From Bimastos eiseni (Eukaryota; Annelida; Clitellata; Crassiclitellata; Lumbricidae): a stretch of 64,000 nt of DNA. Under the pieces are notes generated by a model that saw only the letters and a program-made list of their open reading frames with translations, was not told where the DNA came from and searched no databases. The stretch lies in the NCBI GenBank assembly GCA_959347315.1, contig OY365807.1, positions 35,621,627 to 35,685,626 of the forward strand, in the 5' to 3' direction. This document shows, one piece after another, positions 20,835-34,060 of this stretch (the first letter of the stretch is position 1; the number at the start of each line of letters is the position of its first letter). Position numbers and translations under genes: made by a program.

Positions 20835-20842
20835 ATGTACAT

Positions 20843-22695
20843 GCATTTTAGTATATAACTTCTTTGATAATGGGCGACTAATTATGGACGAATTCTTAAA
20901 ATAAGCATGGTGTAACATAATGTTATGTCAATTATAGGGTTGAGACATGAGTCGGGTTCATCAGCATTGAGGTTGTTTGCTATGTCTAGGGAGAAGGGGC
21001 TTCTCAAATGTTAAATTCAAAGGTAAGTGTTTTAGGTGCACATATGTAGCTAGTTGAAACGAGTGCAAATCACAGATAATCCAAACAGAGACTGGAATGG
21101 TTTAAGATTTCAATCTTGCCTTGCAGTTTTAGTGATGGCATAGATGGACAATGAGATTGGAGAACCCTCCCTACTTCTTGTAGGCCTCGTACCAGATCTT
21201 GAGTTTTATAGTAATTGTATTTCTGTGTTGCCAGCAAATGTCGTGTCCCATGAATCAGCTTACTTGCAGTTGCTTAGTCAAAATAGATTTGATAGACAGA
21301 GGTAAGGTCTGAGTAGGTCAGAGTCAGACAGCTAGGGCGAATGGTGTTTAGATTAGGAGCAATGAGAGAAATCGGGAGAGAGGAGGAATCTGGGTAAGAG
21401 TTGTAGACTACAAGACTGGGTCAGATATTTCTAGTAATTCATTTGAGAGTTTATTTCAGAGGAACAGAGCACCTGGAATATTAGGGATGACGTGACGGAA
21501 GGAAGGAGAAGTATTAGGGCAGAAGTGTTGCTAGTTGAGAAACTTCCATAATTAGTTCTTAGTAGGTCAGTGCTTGAAGAATGATTTCCTTGCCATGGTA
21601 AGCAAGTTGTCTGTCTGTGAAGGGTCTGGGTAAAGAATTGAGAGGTCCTTAATGTAGTTAGAGAAAAACAGATCAGGGCTCTTTGTTAATCAAATATTGT
21701 ATTTCCTTCCTGAAGCACCACTCTTAAAATATGAGCCTGCCTGGACTGCCGCCGTCGTCACCGTCTGGCTAAGGGCATTTCAGTTATTTTGATAACTTTC
21801 TGCTGTAGGTCTTTTAACATGTTCAAACGTGTTGTTCCCGTCTTCTTGGTGGTGGGTGGTAGATTGGATGGTGGTTGGTGGTGGGGATCTGGTGTACTTA
21901 ACCCCATTTGAAATAAAATAGTTGAACAGGCATTTCACTGGTATACTGGTAAGTCAGTGGCAAGTCTTGTATTTACCCTTGGTTATGAGTACTTGTGATT
22001 CTGAATAGGTGCCGTGCATATAATGTTGGCTCAATTAAAAGTCGTTGTGGCAAGAGCCTATCCAAGTAAGTGGCCTGCATTCGTCGCCTCCGTGTAGACT
22101 CTGAATCTGGCCGGTGGTCCCAATCCCTTAAATGGTTCGTACATCATAAAAACTACTGACATATGGAATGATTGCAGCTCGAGTCTTCTCGTAATAAGTA
22201 TGCTTCAAAGGGGACGATGTTTGTGGGTAAACTTTTCTCACGAAGGGACATAAAGGGGCAGGTGGATTGAATCACATCAGACCTTGTGCCGTCGGAGGCG
22301 GCGCTGTTGGGTTGTCCTCATGAAGAGAAATCGAGGCCAGGGGTTGCCTTCAAATATTTGATTGTGCAATATTTACTAGCCTGTCGCTTCTGTAGATTTT
22401 TATCACCAGCATAAGCATGATATTCTCGAGGAACGAGTGACTCTGCTGTAAATGCCTGAAGTGTTTAGGTGTGCTTAAAACTGTTATGTTTTCATAAGGA
22501 AGGATGCATATTTATGAATAGGTGAGCATAGATAATTGCTCATGAAGTCAAACAACAGTACAATCTGCCCTTACATGTTTGAAAGCAGTGAAGTGTCACT
22601 TTCTCACGAGATGCATGGTCAGGACTGGAATGAAGGACACGGAAGCAAAAGTCTAATGTGCATGAAATCAGCGCTATTTGTCATTGTCAATCTTT
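20843..22695. other. intron-like sequence, no recognised gene
   Basis: No domain-bearing frame and no clear repeat. A G-rich TGG/GGT patch occurs at about 21,850-21,885. Confidence 0.5.
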
Positions 22696-22800
22696 TGTGT
22701 GTATCAATCAATCAATCAATCAGTCAATCAATCAATTACAATACAATGCAACTATCATTTATAGCGTGCCTTAATAAAACAGAGTCTTACTTTAAGGCGC
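22696..22800. repeat. (ATCA)n with adjoining dispersed-repeat end
   Basis: ATCA units at 22,703-22,737 are followed by TTTATAGCGTGCC and AAGGCGCATTTCA. This arrangement is common at the 3' ends of dispersed retroelements in animal genomes. Family not identified. Confidence 0.45.
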
Positions 22801-24110
22801 ATTTCAGACACAGTTCATCAGTCATAATAAAAAGAAAATAAATGGGTTTTGAGACTAGACTTAAAAACTTCAGATTAAGATTCTAATTAGATTAAGATTA
22901 AGATTCAAATAAGATTCAAATTGGATTGTTTAGCAGAAGCAACTTACATTTTTAGCAACTTGCATTCATAGCAACTGGCATAGACCAGCAACAGGTACAA
23001 TGAGGGCAAAAAATGTAGGTCTTTGCTTCACAAGTCCAAAGATCTTTGGCTAAGCTATGAGCCACATCTATCTGATGTTAGGGAACGTTTTTGAAGCTCT
23101 CAATATGCTGGGTCGAATTCAGTTCTTGGTAGAGAAGCTTTTGGGTGAAGAATATCAGGGTTTTCATTGCCATGTTGAGTGATGGGGTGCAAAGCACTAA
23201 AAATATTTTAAGGTCTGAGGTCTGGTTATCATTTTAGGCTCTGCAGCTGATCTACCTCTACCAAGGGTGGCTGTAACCTGGTACGTGTGGATAATTTCTG
23301 TTGGACATTTAGTGAATTGTAACTGGAAGAGGCAGAGGAAGAGAATCATTTCAGACATATTGTATAGTAAAATGCGGTTCTGCTAAAATCAATGCTACAG
23401 TTGTAGATGTGGGTTCTGTGGCTGTTCTTGTTCCTTATGTTCTTTGTCTTTTAACTTTGCTTCTTGTTTTCACTCGTCTTCTTAAATTTATAGTCTACAG
23501 TTGTTTCATATATTTTTCGGTTCTCTTTCATCTGAATCTTGTAGTTGCTATAATTATTATTATCATTAGCATACTTGTTACCATCAAGCCTCAAGTATCA
23601 AACCCAATGTATTCTTTTGTTTTCTAAAGATATGTAAATGTCAAATACAATTTATTTTTATGTGGTGTCATTATTTTCATTATCTAGTGTTATGTAATCG
23701 AATACAATGTATTCTGATATTATTATGTGTACTTTTTATGTAGGAAATCTTATAAAACTCATTAAAATTAAAAATTCAGCTTTGCCTCCAGCTCTTTTCA
23801 GTTTTTGGCGAATTTTAGACAATATCGTTTGTACATTTTATTTCATATTTAATGTTTCAGGTGTAGTTTGTGCACCTATTATTGAATTTGCTTGGGAGTA
23901 AAACCAAGAATCCCAGCCTCTTGCTTCACTTTTTTTCTAGTTGTTGAGCCCCTTAAGTAGAGTCTGGGTATCTACGATATCTATGGTTTCGAATCCAATG
24001 TATTATGATGTGTAAAGTGAAACAAATTTCTGATGAAAAGTTGATTTTTAAGAAGTAGTTAACGTAAATGATTCGGAATCTACCCCTTCCGGATTCTATA
24101 TGGTCAATAA
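22801..24110. other. intron-like sequence, no recognised gene
   Basis: Frames of 64-72 codons at 23,409-23,627 and 23,707-23,901 are hydrophobic and AT-driven, with no domain. Confidence 0.5.
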
Positions 24111-24283
24111 GCTCCCCATGCAGTGTTTGTTTGCTAAGCATCGAGTACTTGCAGAAAGGTTGCACAGGTTGATAATGGGATGATCTCTTTGAGGGATGCA
24201 ACACATCCCTCCAACTTCTCAGCCACATCGGCTATAGATACAGCTCAGCCCATGACAGAAGAGCCAGCAACAGCAGAGCTATC
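24111..24283 (-). repeat. repeat family copy B (inverted partner at 18.35 kb)
   Basis: Reverse complement of copy A with only scattered differences, plus a small insertion near the GCTTAGCA end. The two copies face each other across 5.6 kb. A transcript through both could fold into a long duplex. Confidence 0.8.
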
Positions 24284-26257
24284 ATAACTTGTGAGCTTAT
24301 TTTTCAAATATATCTATTGAAATTCTAGTGACTTTAAAGCACAGTTTGTATATTCGTGACTGTGCAGGTGCTAGTTGGTTTAACATCGTCTGTGATTCTT
24401 TTAAATCGTGGTTGGGCATTTGAATTTTGGCCTGCGTTGAATCTCCCAAACCATATTGACCAATCCAATCTTGATTAGGTAGAATTTACATGAATTAGAA
24501 AGGATGAAATTACAATTATAATTAGGTGGCATTAGAATGATAATAATACCACATTGTAATACATTGCTAATTCCATATTTCTTCCCCTAGACTGTTGCTT
24601 TGCATTCTTCCTATGCTGGGCTGTTGTTATATAATTAAGCAAAAGTTTATAATTAATTGCTCTAAATGATTTAAAAGCCACAGATGCACCATTTATTCTC
24701 ATTGCTAATCAGATGGAATTTTTTACTTAGGCTCCATCCTTTAAGCTTTATTTTCCCATTCATCTTGCAGGGTAAATATCGTTTTAGTGAATTTAATAAT
24801 TTTTCATTTCCTTCAGTCATTCACTATCATTTTAATGAATTTAATTATTATTGCTATACTACACTATTGTTTTAGCGAATTCTATTATTTGTTGCTCTGA
24901 AAGCGAAGTAAAGAATTCTTACTTATATGGACATTGGATTGGTGAAAAGTATTCTACCTTACGACAGATTACGTCTTACAGATATTACCTGTAGACTTCA
25001 AGTCATAACAGTCCCTGGTATTACCAGACATTACACAGGAGGCAGGCAGGTATAGGCAGGCAGCTGCTGTAAAAAAATTAGCTTGAATTATTTATGGCCT
25101 GATCTGAGGAGGAGATAATATTTTACTTAAAAAATAACAAATGAAAGTTTCAGAGCAAGACATTAAGGGTAGTCAAGTTTAAAATCAAAATCCGATATCA
25201 TATGTTGCCAAGGTAATAATGTGGTCTTGTTGCCAAAAGAAACTCATTCGCGGCAACAGCTTAACAACGGCGGCCGTCTGCTGACTCAGAGAACAAAATG
25301 AAATCCATAACGAAATCATTGAGGATGACGTCACCACGGCCGAGTTTTACAAATCAATGCCATTTGCCAAATGCACGCACTTCAACTACCTGCTTCATAT
25401 GAATAATTCAATGTGCAGGCCAACAGGTGAACAGGGATGGAAATGAAGAGGTTAACTGGTTTAAACCACTATAAAGACTTTCACCAGACAGTGCAGTGCC
25501 ATATAGTCTCTTCTCTGGCTTTGCATCCATAGACCGTGCTGACCATATGGTAGCAACTAGCACCTTTGAACTGTTAACTACTCAATGTTTGATAAGACAC
25601 TTAAGTGTAATTATCTCATCTGCTATATTACATTACATCTGCTATATTACATTGGATTACAGTCCATCAGAGACCCTGGTTGTTCCAATTATTCAAGAGC
25701 TGTTTAGCTGCTCTTATATTTTTTCAATTGTTCTATGTGTAGTTAAGTTGTGTTTTTAGATCTGTGTGCATAGAGACTCTTATGTCAAACTCTGAACTTC
25801 TGTTGTGAGTGAACTGTTGAAGTAATCACATATAATAATATAAAGGAATGTCTGTTATCTCGAGTTGACAGTGACGTGAATCAACCTTTCAAAACCAGTA
25901 AATTGACACCACTCAGAAGTAGAAAGTCATAATGATGTCCATCTGATCTGAATAAGTCCTTATATAACCTAAAATGATCTCATAAGACTTTGCACCATTT
26001 CCAACATAGCATTCTCCCAAAGCACCAATTGATGGGGAGGGGGAGTTTAAATGAACCCTGGTGACCATGTGATTTAGTGGAGACAAACCATCAAAATAAC
26101 TTAGGTCAAGAAATCAAAATCAAGCTGTATTGGATAAGCTACTTAGATGAGATGAGTCTTGAAGTTTGACCTGAATGATGCAGAAGAGTGAAGGAAAAGA
26201 TTGAAGGAGCTGTCACTACTTGTACTGTAATTTAATAACCATCAGTTTATTGTACTG
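24284..26257. other. intron-like sequence, no recognised gene
   Basis: Very AT-rich in 24,300-24,900. A CpG-containing patch around 25,250-25,340 is the only compositional change. No gene or element recognised. Confidence 0.5.
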
Positions 26258-26525
26258 TGAATGGAAGGATGTGACTCCGTGTAAGTGATGAGGAAATAAC
26301 CAATGTCAGTCACAGCAGCGGCAGAGCACAAAGAGACATACACATTCAAATTCCGATTCAAGTGCTTACAAGAAATTGGTTTCAATTCAAAGATCACCCA
26401 ATGCTGTGTGGCAAAGCGTAAATCTCAGGGTTTCCATCACTCAACATCTACTGACTTCAATTCAAACCCAAGACATGGATGTGAAGGATGTGTAGGACAC
26501 TACACTACAACAATACCAGCTTCTA
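26258..26525 (-). mobile_element. SINE-like repeat, copy 1
   Basis: Shares an ordered series of phrases with 32,497-32,878, including AATAACCAATGTCAGT, CTCAGGGTTT-CATCACTCAA, CCCAAGACATGGA and ACTACAACAA. Read on the minus strand, the head TGTTGTAGTGTAGTGT with GGGTTTGAATT downstream resembles pol III A and B boxes. The 83-codon + frame over it is an artefact. Confidence 0.55.
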
Positions 26526-29500
26526 AGTTTAAAGGCTTCCAATGGGTGGGCTAGTCATCAGCATCAGTTTTGCTGCTATCAATTGATTGGCTTTGGTGTT
26601 GTTAGCCTACATCCGGAATTCTGTGTTTTTGCCAGTATGGGGCAGCAGATACAGGGACGGACTGAAACTGGAAAACATGGAAGATAAGATATATGGAGAA
26701 GGGTGTGGATCACTACTTCCACCGGCTGTGGTTAGTAGGGCCTGTAGGGGTCTCTGAAGTGCCTTGTAAAGGGTTGGGCAACGAATGTATTGTTGGTCCA
26801 ACTTCAGAACTCATTGGCTGAAAATGTTTATATCTTGTAAATGTCTGATTTAATAACTGGCATAGAGAACTAAAGACTTGTCACTTGTGTGAGCACCGCC
26901 TATAATTGATGCTCATCATCACAGATATAGTGACCTTGTGAAAGTGTAGATCAGATGATTTAGGATAAAAAATCTAGCCATGCACCAATATGATTTAGGT
27001 AAAAACCGATGACCATTTAATTGTTCCATTTGTAAAGCTTCACATCTTCGCGTATTAAATTAATTATTGCAATTATTGCTTGTAATAATTAATACATTTC
27101 TCAATTAAACTAAATTATTATAACCAGTGTGTTGGACTTGACTTCCACTGTGGAATTTTGTATTATCATTTATATATATAAGTTTATTGGATAATTTAAC
27201 CTTTTTTATTTGCAACTGCTTGAGTATCTGCAGAGGCAAATACTTCCAACTAGTGCCAAAAAGCAGGATATTCGGCCAAGGTGAATTCCCCGATCTGATT
27301 TCTTTAAAATTTCAAGTAAATAAGATTACCAATGTTTTTGGTCAAGGCTTCTTGTTCACGTAGCTCTGATAACCATAAAGCAGGAACTACAAACCATATG
27401 AGTTTAGTGTAGATATTATTGCTTGAATATCAGACACCTTCATGGGAAGAAAAGAGTGTCCTCGATATCAAGCTCACTGACACTTGGAAACCATCTGGAT
27501 TCTTAGATATTGGAAAGAATTCACAATCTCTGCCGTGACTCTTTGAGCATGTACCAGTTGTACCAGAACACTGTGGTAGTCTTCGTTTCATTGACTACTT
27601 ACTTACTTGTTGCATCCGAGTTAAATGAATGCTTACTTCCTTGGACATGATATTCAATGCCAGCAATAGACCTTCTAGCCAGAGAGTGACATGGGAAAAA
27701 ATGTGTCTCCATCCCCACCCCATTTTTTGTAGGTCTATCCCCATCCCCACCCCATCTCAATTAGGTCTGCCCCTACTCCACCCATTTCCATTCCAAAGAA
27801 GCAAAAGAGTAAGATAAATATGCTCATATGTGCTGAATCATATCATCTTGCCATAGATGCATCAAATGAACTTATCACACAGACACACACACACACACAC
27901 ACGAATCATTCTGTTTTAAGCTAAGGTTTTTTGAAAACAGAATACTATACTGAAGTTGAAAATATGTTGAATATTCAAAGTTTTAATTATCTAGCGTGAT
28001 AACTTCACATTGTGTGCAGACTTTGTTCAGCTTAATGGGTTGTGCATTGCAACAGTTGGCAGAGTTATAAATGTTATTGTTCTTGTATTTCCATCCCCAC
28101 GGTTATACCGGTTATACTGCAGGCTTTCTACCATCCTCATGGTATTTCCACTATTACTGACACAATTACCGTCGTTTTTACCACAGTAACCACAGTATTA
28201 CCGCTTTCACCCTTACAGTGTCACTCTCTAGTTCTAATTTTTGTGATAGCAATGAGATGCTTAACTCTTTAAGAGGAGAATGTGCTTAAAGTGACCGGGA
28301 ACAGTGCAGGTCATCCTTAAATTGTCAAGTAGGGCACACAAGTTGCTAAGTATGTGTTTGATGATGTTTGTCTTTCCTCCTCCTCTTCCATTGACTTTTC
28401 CCATAATAATAAGTGTGCAATAGACTTAATCACTTCACGGATTGACTTATTAAATCATGCAGAATAGGAGGGTGTGCAAACATGAAATATTTTTACACAC
28501 CCTTTTGTAAGTCACGGCTGGAGTTCCGCTGGTTGGTCAATGGATGGCAGCCTAGGATACTGATTTGACAAGATCAACCCATCAGAGATTCAATGATTTA
28601 TTGCTATATAATAATATTTCAATGTTAACCATGATTTACAGCAACATAGGCTGTTGACGTCTTTAAGGTTTTTGAAGTATTTCAGTTCATTTTCGTATAA
28701 CATTCGTAATTGGTTTTCGTTATTTCTTCTTGGTATTGATCTCGTTTCTGACAGGGTGCAGATATAGCAATATTTGAAAGCTGTTTGTTGTAGATCATAA
28801 CATTTAAGATCATTATTATAATTTAATATATTTAGTTATATACCTACACGCATATACAAATGCATAATTATGCATTTAGCTATTTGGCTTCTTTTAAACT
28901 CTTTAGTATCTATTGCTTAATTTTAACGTATAAACAGCTAAGTTAAAAGATTTTGGAATACTCAGGCTTATTGCAACTCAAATGTAAGCCCAAGCAGTTT
29001 AAAGAGAAAATTGTGAGTGCCATCTGAAGATAGTAGGTCTAACAACTAGCTGTCAAGTGATAAGAATGTATTGTAATTGGTTAAGACAGGGAAAGTGTCC
29101 AGAGGAAGGCAATGGGATGATTCCACTAGTTTACCTTGTGAATGGATTCAATGGGTGAGTGTTATATACATTAGGAAACTGGTAGGAATCTGTAAAAGAA
29201 ATAAGGATGTTGTTTAAGTAAGGAAGGGACACTTGTGCACATGCTTTGCAGGTCATCATCGTCGTTGTCATCGTTGTCGTCATAATCATCACCACTCCCG
29301 CTGTCGTCGTCGTCGTCATCATCATCAGTGCCTGATGCTAGACATTGGGATGCAAATAAATGAGTACTTTATCACAAGTATCAGAAAAGATCTGTTAAGA
29401 CAATCTAATCTGTCAGTGAATTTCCACATGAGTGCAATCACTTAGTCATTATTTGCCAGAAAACAACAGGCAACCAGGACTCCAATTGGAACAATGGCTT

Positions 29501-29712
29501 AAACGACAAAGTAAATGTGATCACTAGTTCAAAATTCAGAAGTCATGCGACAATGAAAAAGGAGCCAGACGGTGGCAGACGTATAGCATTGTGAGGAAGA
29601 AGCATGTTTATATGGATCACGTGATGCATTGTTATCTTAACCAGATCTGATAAGATCAGATGAGCTATCAGTTAATTACCTGTTTTTATTGAGTGTTTGC
29701 CAATGAAGTTTT
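26526..29712. other. intron-like sequence, no recognised gene
   Basis: Holds an (AC)n run at 27,884-27,903, a pyrimidine-rich CCCCATCCCC patch near 27,700-27,790 and a CGT/CAT array at 29,256-29,330. No domain-bearing frame. Confidence 0.5.
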
Positions 29713-30065
29713 CTGTCCAACTTCAGGATATATGATTACAAATAAGTAACCCTGGCATGGCCAAAATATGCCAACGAGTCGGTGTCCAGAATTAGAGGAA
29801 ATTAGCATTGTTATTTAATAGATAACCAAAATTAAAAATTATTTGATTAATTTGCACTAGTGATGCACATTATCGACTGTGATGTGTTTTTCTAATGGAC
29901 TGTTTTAGCAATTCACATTTGGAGCACAGGAGTTTAACGTTTTGTGTAAAGTGAAATTAGCTTCTGCAGTGGCCATAGACTGACTTTGGAAATAGGCCAG
30001 CCAAGCCCTATGCTGGTGGTCCTGGGACCCTTCTATGGTCAATCCTTATGCATATTAAGGTTGTA
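29713..30065 (+). repeat. 353-bp direct repeat, copy 1
   Basis: Gap-free match to 34,061-34,413 with about 13 differences (roughly 96% identity by eye). It begins CTGTCCAACTTC and ends TATTAAGGTTGTA. No reading frame, no terminal inverted repeats, and no target duplication I could find. Either a young non-autonomous element or a local segmental copy. Confidence 0.85.
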
Positions 30066-30508
30066 AAACTGTTTTAGATTTGATGCTGACAAGTCAATAA
30101 AGGACTTTCGGATTCAATTATGGTCATTATTTCTATATTTATCCATCAGTATGCAGAAACTTTCAATTGATTTATCTCAACATGACTTACATACTTGATA
30201 TGCCACAAAGGTAATCAGAAGCCATAGCTTTATTGTTCCATTTGCATCAGGTATATAATATACTCCATGAATATAAATACAACAGATATATTAATGGATA
30301 TTTTATGTATCAGTTAAGTATAATCCAGCATTAACTTGTACATAACATCTAATCAGCAGAGTGCAAAAACATAGCTAGTTTACATAATATGACGTCAGTG
30401 CTATCAAAATGATCCTGATCAACATGATAGAAACTCGTGAATAGCTGGGCGACTTAAATCTATTACTTTGGTCCAAAATGGAATTATAAAACATAGGAGA
30501 GCAGATGG

Positions 30509-30557
30509 AATAGACCCATTTCGTGTCTGGCTTCACCAGACACGAAATGAGTCTATT
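30509..30557. repeat. 22-bp near-perfect hairpin
   Basis: Arms of 22 bp (AATAGACCCATTTCGTGTCTGG and its inverse) pair with one mismatch across the 5-nt loop CTTCA. The compact form would suit a tiny foldback element or a small hairpin RNA. No flanking duplication found. Confidence 0.85.
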
Positions 30558-31294
30558 TGAGAAGAAAGTTAATAAAGTGCCTCCTCTTTCTGGTCACTCT
30601 TGGTTCTATTTATGAGTTTAGGGTTTTCCCTTTGACTATGTTGCCCCCGCCCGCCCGCCCTCACCTCCCACAAATCGGATATTGAATTTTAACACACAAC
30701 TCATCTAATTTTAAATTTACATTACTATTTCTGTCTGTGTAGTGGGTTGCTCTGTTACAACCTAGTGATCTACCAATAAACGAATATCATTGTTAACTAG
30801 GCTTGAATTTCCATTTGATATCATTATATCTGGACAACCCATCTGACTTGATGCAGCACCTGTGGAATAAGTTGGTGCCCTTCACTTGGCTTTCAAGAGA
30901 CACTTTACAAATTTTCAGTTTGCGATTATGATTATGTGTTAAAGTTTAGACTACTCTCATTCAGCAGTCAAACAATGACTGTTTTTACCTGCTTCTGTGT
31001 CCCATCATATCATATTGAAAGGTTTTGCAAGTTGTTTCGAGCTGAAACCTTAACGTTTAAGTAATGTGTCTTTAAAATTCATGTATGTATTACGGGATCT
31101 ACCATAGGCCGAATGTACAACCAGAAAAATGTACACAATTTCGGTGATAAATGGCAGTCCTGGCCAACCATGTTCAACACCTAGTCCAGCATATTGAACG
31201 CACACGTGGGTTTAATATGTATATATAATATAATTTATATAGCATGTATAAGTGGTCAATCTTTCTCTATGAATTTTGCACACATAAATGGTGC

Positions 31295-31350
31295 ACTTGA
31301 GAATTGATTGATTGATTGATTCATTCATTCATGCATTCATGCATTCAATC
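31295..31350. repeat. (ATTG)n/(ATTC)n tetranucleotide array
   Basis: GATT units pass into CATT and GCATTCAT units. Such arrays often trail retroelement 3' ends, but no body is recognisable upstream. Confidence 0.75.
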
Positions 31351-31984
31351 ATGCATTTGAACTGGTCCACAGAATTAGTCACATTGGGAATTACCAACCG
31401 ACTTTTAGGGTTGGTGAGAAAATAATGATTTAGCGACTTTGTGAGTGGTCCTACACATTGAAATCAATATTATTATTTGTCATGAGACTTGATGGACACC
31501 AGTCAGACAGGTATTAAGAACTGGTGATCTAACATCCGCCATTGCTTCATTGTGTCTACTGCAATGTGACTCCTGCCTTACTAAACAGCTGTTGGTCCTT
31601 CTGACCTACTGCCGATGTTGACAATCGTAAACTACAATTAGCAAAGAGCATTAGATGAACAAAGTTACGGGCACTAGCAATTGGTAGCTTATGACTGGTT
31701 TGGACTTTAAGGCTTGACTGCGGCAGAGTCAGATGGCGGCGGTTGGGGGAGCTTATTGGGACATTTATGTATTTCCTGTTCAATATATCTACTGGATTCT
31801 GCTCATATGTGCTTACAGTCCAAACAGGGTAGAAGTTGAGGTGGCCACTTGTTAAGTCCCTGACCATAAAGCAACACTGATCCTGATGGAAGAACTGGCT
31901 TGGATGGCCCAACCACTTACAAGTGCAACAATTCCCCTTTGGGTCATGAGGCACAGGGATCCATAGTTTTCCAATAAGAAGAAA

Positions 31985-32262
31985 AAGAAGAGTCCTGAGG
32001 CAGCCATGGGTATGAAGTGTCAGAGACTTAATTTCCTTATCCTTGACATAATATGAGGGCGGATGGTCAGTCCCCTCCCTTGCCGACTGCTCATCTTCCT
32101 GCTGAGAGTGTATGATCAGTGAGCTTATCATATAGGGTAGGGACTGGGTTGCAGGTGGAGCAGAAATCTTGGAATAATCTTGTCTGTGGGGGAATTTGAA
32201 CTCTGACCCCTTGCATGACAGTCCACCACCATGACCACTACACTGTTGAGTGGCCCAAACCT
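31985..32262 (-). mobile_element. tRNA-derived SINE
   Basis: On the minus strand, TAGTGGTCATGG resembles a pol III A box. GAGTTCAAATTCC, about 40 bases on, is a good B box. The body (AGGAAGATGAG..., GACCATCCGCC, AAGGAAATTAAG, ACACTTCATACCCAT) is shared with 60.23 and partly 63.77 kb. A 249-codon open frame (31,556-32,305) covers it but is fortuitous: it starts inside the SINE head and matches no family. Confidence 0.65.
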
Positions 32263-32496
32263 CAGTGATAAAAATGGGCAAGTGCATGACACCTGCCAGA
32301 CCCAAATAAAAATCTTAAATATCAATATATTGTTAGACAAATGGCCAATGAACTAGATGGTGCATTTAACATAATAAGTTATCAAAGTGAAAGATTATTC
32401 CAAAAACTTCATAGTGACACAAGGAGCAGTTATTCAGCATCTCTATTCTGCCCAAGGGTAGACCGCATAAATGGCACAACAGCCGTCAATCGTACG

Positions 32497-32878
32497 GTGA
32501 ATGAGAGCATGTGATTCGGTGTAAATGATGGATGAATAACCAATGTCAGTTACAGCAGCTGCTGAACACAAACAGACATACTACAAATTCAAATTCAAAT
32601 TCAAACCACAAACAGACATACTATAAATTCAGATTCAAATTCAAACCACAAATAGACCTGCAAATTCAAATTCAAATAACTGAATAACTGCAAAAGATTG
32701 GTTTCTAGAGTAGATTTGATTAATTTTTTTATTGCTTAATCAAAGATGATTCAATGTTCTGTTGCAAAGCATGAATCTCAGGGTTTTCATCACTCAACAT
32801 CTACTGTGTCTAAATCAAATCCCAAGACATGGAAGTGAAGGACACTCCACTACAACAACATCAGTCTCTGGAAATAGG
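32497..32878 (-). mobile_element. SINE-like repeat, copy 2 with internal expansion
   Basis: Same family as 26,258-26,525, but with an internal array of CAAATTCAAATTC / CCACAAACAGACATACTA units at about 32,575-32,675 that the first copy lacks. This suggests local tandem growth after insertion. Confidence 0.55.
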
Positions 32879-33754
32879 TGAGTGATCTATGCGTTGCCAC
32901 TCAGAATCCATAGGCAGATGATTTGTTAATTTCTCAGCAGCCTCAGTACCGTGTGTTTGTGTGCTTATAGGCATGTGCGTTTGTGTGTATATGTGTGTAT
33001 CTGTCGGTGTGTGCATGTGTGTGTGGTTAAGTCTTTGGTGGGTCACCCCATTCAGTAATTGTGAAGTCTGCTAAGACGAGGTGAATAATTTGATTTCGGA
33101 TGCGTTGGGGTCAGTGGGATGACTAAGAGCAGGCCTGTTGAGAACCACCAGAATAAATTGTACCAGGACTAGATTTCCCTGGTGAGAATTTTCAGCTAAA
33201 AACTCTTCTAGTCAAAAGCAGATCTGTTGGCTAGATGTTGCAGGAGGAGTTGATTGTGTAAAGGAAGATAAGGAGTGGCATCTATAAGTGGTCATCTGTC
33301 AAAGTCCTTCCGTTGGTCAAGAGATAGCTTAATTTGAATGTCCGTCAATGCTCCCTGTGGATGGCAGGCACATGGCTGTGCCATTGCTGTATGCTTTGAT
33401 TAGCACTATGAGGCTGGTTAATGCGTCAATGATAATAACCATCTTCTGTGATTAAAAGGAACCAAGGCTGAAAGCCACAGAATTCCAACAGATCAAGAAG
33501 ATCCAGTTTAATCTAATCTAATATGTGTTGTGACAGAATTATCATCCTGTGTAAGAAAGATAAGAAAGAGAGCTAGGTAACCCACTGTGCTCTAACAGCC
33601 TATCATTTCACAACCAAAAGACTGGGAAACAACATTCTCCCATATACACAAGAGAAGTGTTTGATTAGGATGGCTGTAGTAAGTAGGGACAAGCATGTGA
33701 TAGTATCATACGATAATATTATGATATTATCCCAGGCATAAGGCTGTACAATTA

Positions 33755-33990
33755 CTATGGAAGCCAGTTTAGAATACTGCATCCGAGCATGGAATTCCGC
33801 ACCCAAAACAATATGTTTAAGGGACTAGAGAAAGAGTACCACTGTCAAGGAGAATATGGAAATGATTTTAGGTTGTAAGATCTGACCTTTGAAGAAGCAG
33901 TGAGAAGGTGTTAGTTTAGAACACCAGAAAGTGGAAGGAGAAGGAAATTTGAGTGAATACTGTGAGACAATGAATGGGTACCATGGGAGA
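33755..33990 (+). pseudogene. non-LTR reverse transcriptase relic, C-terminal part
   Basis: In shifting + frames the sequence reads LEYCIRAWNSAPK, then LTFEEAVRR, then RRRKFE and similar. This order matches the LEYC-AW-P, L-YEERL-RL and LE-RR-RGDLIE motifs of the C-terminal tail seen in CR1/L2-like LINE proteins. The same motifs appear better preserved in the LINE at 36.7-38.1 kb. Stops and frameshifts break it. Call rests on motif order only. Confidence 0.4.
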
Positions 33991-34060
33991 GATTCTTAGA
34001 ATTAGCACCACATTATATAACTCCAATATCATATTTTTAAACTTGTGAAATGAAATATAA

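Noticed and set aside
31556..32305. 249-codon open frame on the minus strand
   Set aside because: It overlaps a tRNA-derived SINE, begins in its head, has no domain and shows no splice context. The length is chance within repeat sequence.
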